Source: Opitutaceae bacterium
Lineage (GTDB): Bacteria; Verrucomicrobiota; Verrucomicrobiia; Opitutales; Opitutaceae
DNA: 64,000 bases
Assembly: GCA_028280945.1 (NCBI GenBank)
Contig: JANQKV010000008.1
Coordinates: forward strand, 93,136 to 157,135
Reading direction: 5' to 3'
Position 1 is the first letter of the stretch; the number at the start of each line of letters is the position of its first letter. The notes under the pieces were generated by a model, which saw only the letters and a list, made by a program, of their open reading frames with translations, was not told the DNA's origin and did not search any database. Shown here in pieces: positions 25,404-33,318 of the stretch. The translations under genes and the position numbers were made by a program.

Positions 25404-27470
25404 TCAGAAGCGGAATTCGACGCTCAGCTTGGCGTTGAGGCCCGGACCGAAATCGAGGGTTTGGTAACCTTGGTAGAGCTCGTCGAAGACATTGTCGACG
25501 CGGGCACGGAGGCGCAGGTTTTCCGTCAACAGGTAGTCACCATAAAGGTTGACCAGGTCATAGGCGGGGCGGGTCAGGCGCTCAATAACGGTCGGATTGG
25601 TCTCGGTGGTCTGCTCCCATGCGCTCACGTGGCGGTATTCGGCTCCGATCGTAAGGCTGTTTTTGAGCAGGCGTATGCCGCTGAAGGCAAATACACTCCA
25701 AGGTTGCTGCTGGATTGGGTCACCCGGCAGGCCGCTGCCCACCTCGTCGCGTTCGCTGTAATCGTAAGTCACACCAAGGAACCACCGCCCCTGGTCGTAA
25801 CGGGCTTCCAGTTCGATGCCGGAGAGATTGTCGTCGCCGAGGTTGTCGAGGGTATTGTAATCGGGGTCCGGGCTGGGCACCGTGGCGATGATGTTTTTGA
25901 GATCCTGATTGTAATAGGCCGCGCGCAGGCGCAGGTGGTCGCGGTCGGTAAACAGGTCCCGGTAGTCGCGCATCAGGCCGATTTCCCAAGTTTCGGAGGT
26001 TTCCGGTTCGAGGTTTGGGTTGGGCAGGGTGCCGGGGGAGAATCCACGGCGGCCCTGGGTGGGTTCGCTGGCGATGAAGGCTTCCCGCAGGGTCGGAGTG
26101 CGGAATCCGGTGCCCCAACTGGTGAAGAAGGTCAGGTCGCTCCAGCGGTCGTTTTGGGCGAACGGACGGTATTCCACACCGGCCCGGCCGGAAACGTTGT
26201 CGCCGTTCAGATCCGTGCCGCCGAGGTCCTCCATGGAAAAGTCGTCGTAGCGAAGGGCTTCAAACATGGTGATGGCGGGGGAAAGGTCGTGGGTGCCGTT
26301 GACGAACAAGCCAAGTTGGCTGCGGGTGCCCCCCGGGTCGCTGGTCGTCGGGTTGATTTCGTCGCGCAGGGAGACGAGATCATCCTCGAACCAGTCGGCC
26401 CCATAGGTGAAGGCGTGGCTCATGGTGTCGGTGCGGATCGTCGAGGTATTGTTCAGGTTGATGCCCCAGGTGACGATTTCGTGGTATTCACTGGCACCGG
26501 TATCGATGCGGATTTCGTCGCGCTCGGTGGTGGTATGATAGGCGCCGACATGCAGGTCGAGGGTTTCGCCGGTAGCGCCGCGCAGGTCGTAGTTGACGGT
26601 AAAAGTGTCGATGGTGACCTCTTCCTCGCTGGTGCTCCCGGAACGCAGTTGGCCGCGGGCAAAGGCGCCGGAACCTTCGTATTCGTTGTATCCGTTTTGG
26701 TAGCTGAGTTTAAGAGCCGACAGATCACTCGGCTGATATACGGTCTTGAGCAAAATGGAGCGGCTTCGGCTGCCGCTGGCGATGACTTCTTCGCCGTCTG
26801 CTGACTCGTAATTGTCGAAATCACGGGCGGAGATCGCTGCAAGGAAAGACCACTCGTTACTGGCGCGGACACCGGCGGCCAGTGAGCCGTTCCAACCGTC
26901 GCCATTGGATTCGTAACCCGCGTTGGCGAAGCCACCGAAGCGAGCGTCGGGCGACATCAGGTCAACCGGATCAATCGTAGTGAAGGAGACCGAACCGGCG
27001 AGGGCGCCTCCGCCCTTCTTGTTGGCAGCGGCGCCGCGCACGATGTCCACGCTTTTAAGCAGGGACGAGTCGAGCCACATGCGGTTGGTGGCGGAACCAT
27101 GGTTATGGTCAATCAGGTTCTGCTGGGCACCGTCGACGTCGATGGCGACGCGGCCGGAGCCTTCGAGGCCGCGCACGTTGATGCGGAAGCTTTGGCGGCC
27201 GCCTTCGCTGATACCCGTGACACCGGCGGTGTAGTTGAAGGCATCAACAAGAGTGGTGCCCTGGATGTTGGCCAGCAGGTCGCGGTCGAGCGAGGTGAGT
27301 GCGTCCGTGTCGGCCAATCCCGTGAGGGTGCTGGCCTCGACCTGGACCTCGGGCAAGAGTAACGCTTTGCCGGATTCAGACTCTTCGTTGTTGGCGAAGA
27401 TGCTGGCTGGGGAAGAAGCGAGCATGACACAACCTGCGAGGCGGAACGGTTGGGTGGACAGGATTTTCAT
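25404..27470 (-). CDS. TonB-dependent receptor, hemin/hemoglobin-like
   Basis: 688 residues with short signal peptide, TonB-box region LLPEVQVEASTLTG and plug motifs RQSFRINVRGLEGSGRVAID and SVDIVRGAAANKKGGGALAG. The RGLEGSGRVAIDVDG pattern and the following NHGSATNRMWLDSS are closest to heme/hemoprotein receptors rather than siderophore receptors. The barrel has NPNLEPETSETWEIG, close to the NPNL motif of heme receptors, and ends in LSVEFRF. It is located directly downstream of fur in the same orientation, within the 28546->18901 operon. Heme as substrate is likely but not proven. Confidence 0.9.
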   Translation of the reverse strand: MKILSTQPFRLAGCVMLASSPASIFANNEESESGKALLLPEVQVEASTLTGLADTDALTSLDRDLLANIQGTTLVDAFNYTAGVTGISEGGRQSFRINVRGLEGSGRVAIDVDGAQQNLIDHNHGSATNRMWLDSSLLKSVDIVRGAAANKKGGGALAGSVSFTTIDPVDLMSPDARFGGFANAGYESNGDGWNGSLAAGVRASNEWSFLAAISARDFDNYESADGEEVIASGSRSRSILLKTVYQPSDLSALKLSYQNGYNEYEGSGAFARGQLRSGSTSEEEVTIDTFTVNYDLRGATGETLDLHVGAYHTTTERDEIRIDTGASEYHEIVTWGINLNNTSTIRTDTMSHAFTYGADWFEDDLVSLRDEINPTTSDPGGTRSQLGLFVNGTHDLSPAITMFEALRYDDFSMEDLGGTDLNGDNVSGRAGVEYRPFAQNDRWSDLTFFTSWGTGFRTPTLREAFIASEPTQGRRGFSPGTLPNPNLEPETSETWEIGLMRDYRDLFTDRDHLRLRAAYYNQDLKNIIATVPSPDPDYNTLDNLGDDNLSGIELEARYDQGRWFLGVTYDYSERDEVGSGLPGDPIQQQPWSVFAFSGIRLLKNSLTIGAEYRHVSAWEQTTETNPTVIERLTRPAYDLVNLYGDYLLTENLRLRARVDNVFDELYQGYQTLDFGPGLNAKLSVEFRF

Positions 27471-27505
27471 TGGGAGGGTTAGGTAGAGGAAGTGATTTCA
27501 ACGAT

Positions 27506-27531
27506 GCCGCCGGGTGACGAAACCCGGCGGC
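27506..27531. other. perfect 10-bp hairpin between fur and receptor gene
   Basis: GCCGCCGGGT and ACCCGGCGGC pair perfectly around a 6-nt loop in the 129-nt gap between the fur stop (27600) and the receptor start (27470). No T-tract follows. It may set differential expression of the regulator versus the receptor, or be a partial terminator. Confidence 0.6.
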
Positions 27532-27599
27532 GAGTGTTCGAGATCAGGGCTGCGTGAGCGGCAGCGCCAAAAGGGATGCAACGGATGCAGGTGTCGGGC

Positions 27600-28103
27600 T
27601 CATGAATCCGGTTTGGGGCGGTGCCGGCAGGCACCGGTTTGTTGCAGGGTGTCGCAGTCGGCCTCCATCCGGAGCTCAAGTTTGCGAAGGTTGAATCCGG
27701 CTTGTTTCGCGAGCGGTCCCTCGCGCATGGCGAGGCAGGGATCGGTGACTTGATGCAGGTGGCCACAGTCGCGGCAGACCACGGTGGCTGAATTCTGCAC
27801 ATCGGAGACCCTGGTCGGCTCCACGGTCGTGAAACACATTTCGTTTTGGGCTCCGCGGGTTTCGTGCAGCAGGCCAAACTCGCTCAGATCACTCAGGGTG
27901 CGATACACCGACGCCATGGAAATGCCGCGATCCAAGCGGCGGGCGATCGGCAAGAGCGTGTCGGCGGTAAAGGGGGTATTCAGTTCGGCGATGACATCAC
28001 AGAGGGCCTCGCGGACCTGCGTGCGGCGGCTGCCGCGGTCTTGCCAAGCCTTGATCGCTGCGATGCGAAAGGCCGAGGGTGCAGATTTGTCCGAAAAGGA
28101 CAT
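27600..28103 (-). CDS. fur: Fur-family ferric uptake regulator
   Basis: 167 residues. The N-terminal winged helix is recognisable (SRRTQVREALCDVIAELN, then RGISMASVYRTLSDLSEFGL), followed by the dimerisation domain with VCRDCGHLHQVTDP (structural zinc C-x2-C) and a second, wider-spaced pair ADCDTLQQTGACRH. Fur proteins bind Fe(II) and repress iron-uptake genes; zinc- or peroxide-sensing relatives (Zur, PerR) cannot be excluded by eye, but location inside an iron island with Fur-type palindromes strongly favours iron. The gene lies 38 nt behind a 134-residue Cys protein and upstream of a receptor, so it is probably autoregulated through the palindromes at 28537 and 28603. Confidence 0.92.
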   Translation of the reverse strand: MSFSDKSAPSAFRIAAIKAWQDRGSRRTQVREALCDVIAELNTPFTADTLLPIARRLDRGISMASVYRTLSDLSEFGLLHETRGAQNEMCFTTVEPTRVSDVQNSATVVCRDCGHLHQVTDPCLAMREGPLAKQAGFNLRKLELRMEADCDTLQQTGACRHRPKPDS

Positions 28104-28141
28104 TGCAGGGAGGGGGTGAAGGAAAACTGCGTTGGCAGGGT

Positions 28142-28546
28142 TCAGGCGGCGGCCACCGAGTTGCGAAACCGGAACTGCATGGCGATACGATCAGTGGCCG
28201 TGAACGCCCGGTCATGCAGCACCGTGCGGATGGTGCCGCGGCAGCAGGCCTCGAGGTTGTCGGCGCCGCCCAGTTCGAGCGGGAAGACTTCCAGTTCACG
28301 ATCATCGTGCTGGCCGTCCAGCGCCACAATTTCCACGTGCTCTTCCAGCCATCGGCGGAGAGGGGTGAGCTGGGCCGTAGCCTTTTCCGGGGCGTTTTCC
28401 AAAAGTCGGAAGTAGCAGGAAATACAACGGCCGGGGTGGGGGTGTTCGGTGGCGGCATCGCGGAGGTCAAGCAGGGTGTCGGCTTGAGCCCGCAGAGGCT
28501 GCGCGATGGGAGCGAGAAGTTGGTCGAAGTTAGAAATGGGACTCAT
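28142..28546 (-). CDS. 134-residue Cys-containing protein of unknown function, first gene of the fur operon
   Basis: 134 residues from ATG 28546 (MSPISNFDQLLAP); a start further upstream would run through the operator. No signal peptide. Two cysteine pairs are visible: GRCISCYFRLLE near residue 40 and LEACCRGTI near residue 100, within a mainly helical sequence. I recognise no family. The start codon lies inside a Fur-type palindrome and another palindrome lies 55 nt upstream, so expression should be tightly iron-controlled. It is co-oriented with fur 38 nt downstream. A role in cytosolic iron handling is plausible from context only. Confidence 0.7.
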   Translation of the reverse strand: MSPISNFDQLLAPIAQPLRAQADTLLDLRDAATEHPHPGRCISCYFRLLENAPEKATAQLTPLRRWLEEHVEIVALDGQHDDRELEVFPLELGGADNLEACCRGTIRTVLHDRAFTATDRIAMQFRFRNSVAAA

Positions 28547-28551
28547 TCTCA
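28537..28551. promoter_or_regulatory. Fur box-like palindrome overlapping a start codon
   Basis: TGGGACTCATTCTCA is a near match to the 15-mer at 12654 and 18826. It covers the ATG at 28546 of the 134-residue protein, so a bound repressor would block both the promoter exit and the translation start region. Confidence 0.6.
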
Positions 28552-28602
28552 GATAGGATCGGTCCGACACCATCGATAATGAGACACGTTATCAAGAAAT
28601 TT

Positions 28603-28619
28603 TTGAGAATCTTTCTCAA
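28603..28619. promoter_or_regulatory. Fur box-like palindrome
   Basis: TTGAGAATCTTTCTCAA is a perfect 7-bp inverted repeat around TCT and matches the Fur consensus TGAGAAT-n-ATTCTCA closely. It lies 57 nt upstream of the operon that begins with the 134-residue protein and contains fur. A half-site pair (ATAATGAGACACGTTATC) sits between it and the start codon. Confidence 0.75.
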
Positions 28620-28656
28620 AAAATCCGTAATCCCCTCTTTGGGAGGCAATAAAAAA

Positions 28657-28675
28657 GGACCGCTTTATGCGGTCC
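28657..28675 (-). terminator. rho-independent terminator of the 62-residue Cys4 gene
   Basis: Read on the minus strand: a 7-bp stem GGACCGC/GCGGTCC with a 5-nt loop followed by six T residues. It begins 27 nt past the stop codon of the minus-strand gene 28702-28890 and insulates it from the fur operon promoter. Confidence 0.88.
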
Positions 28676-28701
28676 CGTGGTGGTGCGAACTGAAGGTTCG
28701 C

Positions 28702-28890
28702 TTATTTGGCAGTGTATTCTCCACACCAGTCTTCCGCGGTGACGGCCGGGAAGCGTGATTCAAACTTCACGTCGGCTTCGACTTGGAAGACGACAGTCTG
28801 AGGTGCGCGACGGCGGCATTCGCTGGCGGAAGCATTGAAGTGAACGCAAGACGCGCAGGTCTTGGTGGCGGTGGCAGTTTCGGTAGTCAT
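28702..28890 (-). CDS. 62-residue four-cysteine protein, Fur-type regulated
   Basis: 62 residues: a Thr/Ala-rich start, then TCASCVHFNASASECRRRAP and a C-terminal AEDWCGEYTA. The pattern C-x2-C-x9-C ... C with a final WCGE is conserved, as I recall, in small unnamed bacterial and phage proteins and would suit a zinc or rubredoxin-like iron site. It is monocistronic, with its own intrinsic terminator downstream and an upstream region carrying several Fur-type palindromes (28947-28959 and 29014-29050). This isolated, strongly operator-controlled arrangement suggests a dedicated iron-starvation function such as an iron-storage or Fe-S accessory protein; that is inference. Confidence 0.8.
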   Translation of the reverse strand: MTTETATATKTCASCVHFNASASECRRRAPQTVVFQVEADVKFESRFPAVTAEDWCGEYTAK

Positions 28891-28946
28891 GGCTTTATCC
28901 CGTTTAATGTGATCGAAACGAAGTGAATTTCGTAATGAGACTGGAA

Positions 28947-28959
28947 TGAGATAATCTCA
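28947..28959. promoter_or_regulatory. Fur-type palindrome upstream of 62-residue gene
   Basis: TGAGATAATCTCA is an almost perfect dyad 57 nt upstream of the start codon at 28890. A further TGAGACT half-site lies just beside it at 28937-28943, suggesting overlapping repressor dimers. Confidence 0.65.
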
Positions 28960-29013
28960 AAAAAGCAAATCTGGCGATCACATAAATCGTTGGTTTGCAG
29001 TATTAAATAGGAA

Positions 29014-29050
29014 TCAGTCTCAATAAGGGAGAGCCTATTATTGAGACTGA
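29014..29050. promoter_or_regulatory. 12-bp perfect inverted repeat built from Fur half-sites
   Basis: TCAGTCTCAATA and TATTGAGACTGA form a perfect 12-bp inverted repeat with a 13-nt spacer, and each arm contains the TGAGACT half-site of the local Fur boxes. It lies about 125-160 nt upstream of the 62-residue gene. The 276-nt gap 28891-29166 otherwise holds no credible gene. Confidence 0.65.
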
Positions 29051-29166
29051 GACATAATTTCGATTGGATTGTTGGTGCCGGGGGAGCAGGGTGATCCCGG
29101 ACGAAGCAAGGATCGTTTCCCCTTGCTGCTACAATTGGGTGACGTAGGTCGAGTGAGACTCCGCCG

Positions 29167-30045
29167 TTATGCGAAGCGATCCAAGTCGCCGTAGGGGAAG
29201 TGGCGGCCGGGACAGACCGTGTGGTTTTTGTCGACACGTTTGTGCACGGTCACACTGACTCCGCGCCGGGTGTAACCTTCACGCAGGAAATCCAACAACT
29301 GGTTCATGGCCAGGCGTTGGCGCGCAGTGGGAGCACGGTTTTGCAGGTTGCCGACAATGCAGATGCCAATGCCGCTGTCGTTGACGCGGGTGCTGCGGAC
29401 ATGGCCGCCGCGGAGTTGTTTGGTCCAGCGCGGGCCGATTTCGATTTCGCCGTCGCCGGAGTCCCGGCCGTTGCCAATTACAAAATGGTAGGCGAGTCCG
29501 TGTTCCATGCCGCGGCGCTTGTGCGCCTTGCCGTATACCTCCGCGTTGCCGGCTTCGATGGCGCTGTGATGGCACACCACGTAACGCCAGCGCGTGGAAT
29601 CTACGCGGATGCGATTGGTGGCTGCGACCACGGGGACCAGGAGATCGGTGTTGCTGCGATCCGGGACGGTCAGTTCCTGTCCAACTTTGATGAGGTCGGA
29701 GCTGAGACCGTTGGAGCTCTTCAGTTTTTGCACACTGGTGCCGTATTGGCTGGCGATGGAGCTCAGGGTTTCGCCCTTGCTGACCACGTGGATGCCGGTG
29801 GCGGCACCCAGCACGGATGCGGGTAGTTTTAATTTCTGGCCCACTTTGATGACATCGTTTTTGAGTCCGTTGGTCTGCTTTAACGTTTTGACGGTTGTGC
29901 CGTAGCGTTGGGCGATTTTGGAAAGCGTATCGCCTTTGCGCACGATGTGCAGGTTGCCGGCAGCCGCACCCAAGATGCCGGTGCCCGCCCAAACTGCCAG
30001 GGCCGACACCAACGACTTTTTTAAAAACTCACGCCGATATTCCAT
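29167..30045 (-). CDS. N-acetylmuramoyl-L-alanine amidase with two LysM repeats
   Basis: 292 residues. A Tat/Sec-like N-terminus (EYRREFLKKSLVSALAVWAG) is followed by two LysM peptidoglycan-binding modules (HIVRKGDTLSKIAQRYGTTV near residue 33 and HVVSKGETLSSIASQYGTSV near residue 87) and a C-terminal amidase_2/PGRP domain. Zinc ligands and active-site positions are visible in VVCHHSAIEAGN and in HTVCPGRHFPYGDL; HKRRGMEHGLAYHFVIGNG is the usual domain core. It would cleave the amide bond between muramic acid and the stem peptide in the periplasm, in cell-wall recycling or remodelling. It is minus-strand, 115 nt or more from the iron genes and not clearly linked to them. Confidence 0.9.
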   Translation of the reverse strand: MEYRREFLKKSLVSALAVWAGTGILGAAAGNLHIVRKGDTLSKIAQRYGTTVKTLKQTNGLKNDVIKVGQKLKLPASVLGAATGIHVVSKGETLSSIASQYGTSVQKLKSSNGLSSDLIKVGQELTVPDRSNTDLLVPVVAATNRIRVDSTRWRYVVCHHSAIEAGNAEVYGKAHKRRGMEHGLAYHFVIGNGRDSGDGEIEIGPRWTKQLRGGHVRSTRVNDSGIGICIVGNLQNRAPTARQRLAMNQLLDFLREGYTRRGVSVTVHKRVDKNHTVCPGRHFPYGDLDRFA

Positions 30046-30064
30046 CGATTATGAAAGCTGCACC

Positions 30065-30349
30065 TTAGCCATTCCGGGACGGTTGGGCGAGCGCTTGTTT
30101 TACGGTGAATTTTGCCACCGCGAATCGCTGGCGCGTCATTTTCCAACGGCGGGTTGAACCATCGGCGCCAAAGACCGCGATCACGGTTTCAACCAGCGGA
30201 CATCCCGGATCAATGCAGACGGATTCCAAGACGGAAACCACGTCGTCCTTGTCCAGGGCCAACTCTTCGCGAACCCAACCCTTGATCGCCCGGGTGTGTT
30301 CCGGATCGATCTGCGAACGGTTGTCGTCAGCGGGGATGAGGTCGTGCAT
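30065..30349 (-). CDS. small conserved protein with C-x-D-P-G-C-P motif
   Basis: 94 residues from ATG 30349 (MHDLIPADDN). The core VRELALDKDD-type helix (written here as WVREELALDKDDVVSV) leads into CIDPGCPLVETVIAVF and then a basic C-terminal half (RRWKMTRQRFAVAKF). I recall small proteins with the same CxDPGCP-ETV pattern encoded beside WD40-repeat and COG0523 GTPase genes in other bacteria, and both gene types are near here (30437 and 36934). The paired cysteines suggest metal binding. No activity is known to me. It lies 15 nt from the amidase gene and 87 nt after the WD40 gene, all minus strand. Confidence 0.7.
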   Translation of the reverse strand: MHDLIPADDNRSQIDPEHTRAIKGWVREELALDKDDVVSVLESVCIDPGCPLVETVIAVFGADGSTRRWKMTRQRFAVAKFTVKQALAQPSRNG

Positions 30350-30436
30350 GGTCTGAAACTTACTTGTGCTCCTACTCTTGCTCCAACCGATCAATCGATG
30401 AGCAAGAGAACGAGTAAGCGTGTGAGCAGGATGTTG

Positions 30437-31441
30437 CTAGTCCTCCACCGACAGCACATACACCACACCTTGTTCGTTGCCGATCGCAAGGTAGCGGTCG
30501 TTGGAAGCCCAGGCCAACCGGGTGGCGGGATGGGTAAGTTTGACTTTGGCGCACAGGGGATTGGAGCGTTCCGGACTCCACAGGCGCACGACGCCGTCCG
30601 TTGAGGCGCTGGCAAGGAGGTCGTGTTGGTTTTGGTAGGCGACCGCGCAAATGGGGGCGTCGTGGGGCAGCATGGCCGGCTCCCGACCTTCGGGGCCGGC
30701 ACCTTCGCAGTCCCAGACGCACGCCTCGTTTCCGCCGCTGGTGGCAAGGAAGCGGCCGTGGCGATCAAACGACAGGTGCTTCACTTTTGAGGCGTAACCG
30801 CTCATGTGAAACTCGTCCTCCTTCTCGGGCAGCCACAGGTGCACGGACGGATCTTGATTGCCCGAAACCAACCAGCGGTTGTCGGCCGACCAGACGAGCG
30901 TATGGATGCCATTGTTGTAGGGGAACTCAGCTTGAGCGACATAGTCATTGCTGTCCCACAACACCACGCCACCGAAGTAAGCGATGGCGATGCAGTCGCC
31001 CGCCGGTTGCCAGGCGAGGGCACTGATCGTTTTGGGCGCGGGACCAAACGTATGCTTCACCGAGCCATCCGGGTTCAACAGGACGAGAGTGCGTCCGGCG
31101 GCGGCGGCCAAGGTCGATCCATCCGGAGACCACGCGAGATGCTCGACCCAACCCGCGTCCAACTCCACGGCTGCGACCTGCTGGCCCGCACCGGGATCCC
31201 AGAGTTTCACCTCGCCGTCCTGCCCGCCGGAAGTGATCAACGGCTGGCGCTGGTGATATGCCAGGGCGTTGGTGCCATCCTCGTCACCGGGCAGCTCATG
31301 CTGCACCGCGCCATCGGCAACCGCAAAGACCGTGATCGGACCCGCCGCGGAAGCTGCCACCAGCCGGGAGCCATCGGGCGCCCATGCCAAATCAATCACG
31401 TAATCGTCGAGCACGGCGGCCCAGTGTTTGGTCAACTGCAT
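30437..31441 (-). CDS. WD40 repeat protein
   Basis: 334 residues from ATG 31441 (MQLTKHWAAVLDDYV). An upstream ATG would add 40 unrelated residues overlapping the divergent cyclase gene. About seven beta-propeller repeats are visible, with endings such as DGEVKLWDPG, PSVHLWLPEK, EACVWDCEG and GVVRLWSPE. No signal peptide, so a cytosolic seven-blade propeller acting as a protein scaffold is expected. The gene is followed by the small CxDPGCP protein, a neighbourhood I associate with COG0523 metallochaperone GTPases; one is encoded 5.5 kb away. Partner and role are unknown. Confidence 0.85.
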   Translation of the reverse strand: MQLTKHWAAVLDDYVIDLAWAPDGSRLVAASAAGPITVFAVADGAVQHELPGDEDGTNALAYHQRQPLITSGGQDGEVKLWDPGAGQQVAAVELDAGWVEHLAWSPDGSTLAAAAGRTLVLLNPDGSVKHTFGPAPKTISALAWQPAGDCIAIAYFGGVVLWDSNDYVAQAEFPYNNGIHTLVWSADNRWLVSGNQDPSVHLWLPEKEDEFHMSGYASKVKHLSFDRHGRFLATSGGNEACVWDCEGAGPEGREPAMLPHDAPICAVAYQNQHDLLASASTDGVVRLWSPERSNPLCAKVKLTHPATRLAWASNDRYLAIGNEQGVVYVLSVED

Positions 31442-31544
31442 GCCCAATTCTGAGCAGGGAAATTCCGTTGCAGGCAATGAGGGAGTGGTTTCTTCGCCCC
31501 AATTGGGTGGACAGCAATTTGGCTGGCCTCTTGCAATAGCCGGA

Positions 31545-33107
31545 ATGCAGGGAAGCGACACGTCGAACCCAGATTCAGGCCAGCTCCAAGACCTCCGTCG
31601 GATTGCGCGGTGGAAACATCGGATGTCTGTTCCATTGGGACAGATTTTGAGCCTGTTGGATTTGATTCAGACGGTGGGGGTGGAAAGCGAAGTTTCAGCC
31701 CTGCAGCATTCCCTGCAGAGCATTCGATCCGTTGCGCACGATCTGACCGATCGTTTGAACGGCCTGCTTAACCACATGTCGGATCAACCCCTGCCGGACC
31801 GGGCGGAGGCGCTCGTAAAAGCGATGCGGGATGAAATCGACCGGGTCGAAAAACTGGCCCGCGAAGGAAGTGAAAGCATGTCCGATGCGACCGACGATTC
31901 CCTGCGGGCGGATTTGCTTGGGCTAAGTGAAGCCGTGGTGCGATTGCGCCGGGCGATGGACAGCCTGGACGACCGGAAGGGTTCGCTCGTTTCAGGTCCC
32001 CGTCTCATCGCGGCAAGCGCGCAGTCCTCGGGCACGATGACACCTTTCGGCACCGCTCCGGGGCATGCGGGAGCCAAGTTGCTGTTGGTCGACGACGACC
32101 GCCTGAACCTGAAGGTCATCGGCCGCCGCCTGGAGCGCATGGGATTCAACGTGATCACCGCGAACCGCGGATTGGCGGCGCTTGAAGTTCTTGGCCAGGC
32201 CGAGGTGGACCTGGTGATGCTCGACATCATGATGCCGGAGCTCGATGGCTTTGGCACCCTGGCGCAGATCCGGGCCGATGAGCGCTGGCAAAACCTGCCG
32301 GTCATCATGCTGACGGCCCTCGATGACGCCGAGAGCACCGCGCGTTGCCTGGCCAAGGGAGCGGACGACTACGTGTCCAAGCCGTTCGACGAGACGGTGC
32401 TGCAGGCGCGGATCGATGTCGCTCTCGATCGCAAAAAACTGCGCGACAAGGAGCACCGGCTGATGGAGCGGGTGCGCGCCGAAAAACATGTATCCGAAAA
32501 TTTGTTACACAGTATCCTGCCGCCGTCCGTGGCCAATCGCCTGCGGTCCGGGGAGGATCAGTTGGTGGATCGGTTTTCAGCCGCGACGGTGATCTTCGTC
32601 GACATCGTGGGCTTCACCCTCTTCTCCGCGACGCACGAACCCGAGCAAACGGTGGCTTTGCTGAACGACCTCTTCCGTCGGTTTGACCAGTTGGTCGACA
32701 AGCACGGACTGGAAAAAATCAAAACGATCGGCGACGCCTATCTGGCGGTGGCCGGAGTGCCCGAGCCGGTCGATGATCACGCAGTGCGCGGGGCCCGGCT
32801 GGCCCTCGAGGTGTTGCAGGCCGTGGACGGCTTCAACGTCAAGCATGGCATCAAGTGGTCGGTGCGGATGGGCCTGCACAGCGGTCCGCTGGTGGCCGGC
32901 ATCATTGGCTCACGCAAATTCGCCTACGATCTGTGGGGTGATACCGTAAATGTCGCCAGCCGCTTGGAGTCCAATGCCCAACCCGACCAGATCGTCCTTT
33001 CCGCCGAGATTGCCGCGAAGTTGGCCGACACGTTTACCGTCGAACCCCTGCCCGACATGCAACTGCACAACCGCGGGCGGATGCAGGTGTTCGAGTTGGT
33101 GGGGTAG
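31545..33107 (+). CDS. receiver-adenylate cyclase (class III) with degenerate kinase-like N-terminus
   Basis: 520 residues from ATG 31545; an upstream ATG at 31428 would overlap the divergent WD40 gene. Residues 1-140 resemble a histidine-kinase dimerisation helix (LRRIARWKHRMSVPLGQIL, the H-box without an intact H-D/E-L-R-T-P). A receiver domain follows (about 178-297) with phospho-acceptor Asp in LVMLDIMMPELDG and Lys in YVSKPF. The C-terminal class III cyclase (about 344-515) has metal-binding Asp in IFVDIVGFT and in KTIGDAY, the adenine-selecting Lys of LEKIKTIGD and Asp of YDLWGDTVN, and the transition-state Asn/Arg in NVASRLE. It should make cAMP under phosphorylation control. Close paralogue of the protein at 41286. 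Confidence 0.9.
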   Translation: MQGSDTSNPDSGQLQDLRRIARWKHRMSVPLGQILSLLDLIQTVGVESEVSALQHSLQSIRSVAHDLTDRLNGLLNHMSDQPLPDRAEALVKAMRDEIDRVEKLAREGSESMSDATDDSLRADLLGLSEAVVRLRRAMDSLDDRKGSLVSGPRLIAASAQSSGTMTPFGTAPGHAGAKLLLVDDDRLNLKVIGRRLERMGFNVITANRGLAALEVLGQAEVDLVMLDIMMPELDGFGTLAQIRADERWQNLPVIMLTALDDAESTARCLAKGADDYVSKPFDETVLQARIDVALDRKKLRDKEHRLMERVRAEKHVSENLLHSILPPSVANRLRSGEDQLVDRFSAATVIFVDIVGFTLFSATHEPEQTVALLNDLFRRFDQLVDKHGLEKIKTIGDAYLAVAGVPEPVDDHAVRGARLALEVLQAVDGFNVKHGIKWSVRMGLHSGPLVAGIIGSRKFAYDLWGDTVNVASRLESNAQPDQIVLSAEIAAKLADTFTVEPLPDMQLHNRGRMQVFELVG

Positions 33108-33318
33108 TGGAGGTTGAGCCAGGCGGCTTCTGCCGCACTGAGGGAAGGGGCGGCGGGGGGGCCGCGCCCGATATACAGCTCCGCAATCGCAGCCGTTGAC
33201 GCCTGCGCCGAAAAAAAAAGCGACCGGGGTGAATCCGATTCGGGGTTTTGATGCGTAGCCTCTATGAACGCCGCTTGGGTTGGCCAGCTACCGAAAGAGG
33301 CAAGACCAACACAAAGCT

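Noticed and set aside
25380..26804. A 474-residue plus-strand open frame
   Set aside because: Antisense shadow of the heme-type receptor 25404-27470, without recognisable domains.
28887..29237. A 116-residue minus-strand open frame covering the Fur-type control region
   Set aside because: It overlaps both the 62-residue gene start and the amidase end in another frame, and its sequence contains the palindromes; I judge it noncoding.
33108..33318. Possible terminator with G-rich runs after the first cyclase
   Set aside because: Only a 5-bp GCGGC/GCCGC hairpin and a run of A residues without proper arrangement were seen, so no terminator is called.
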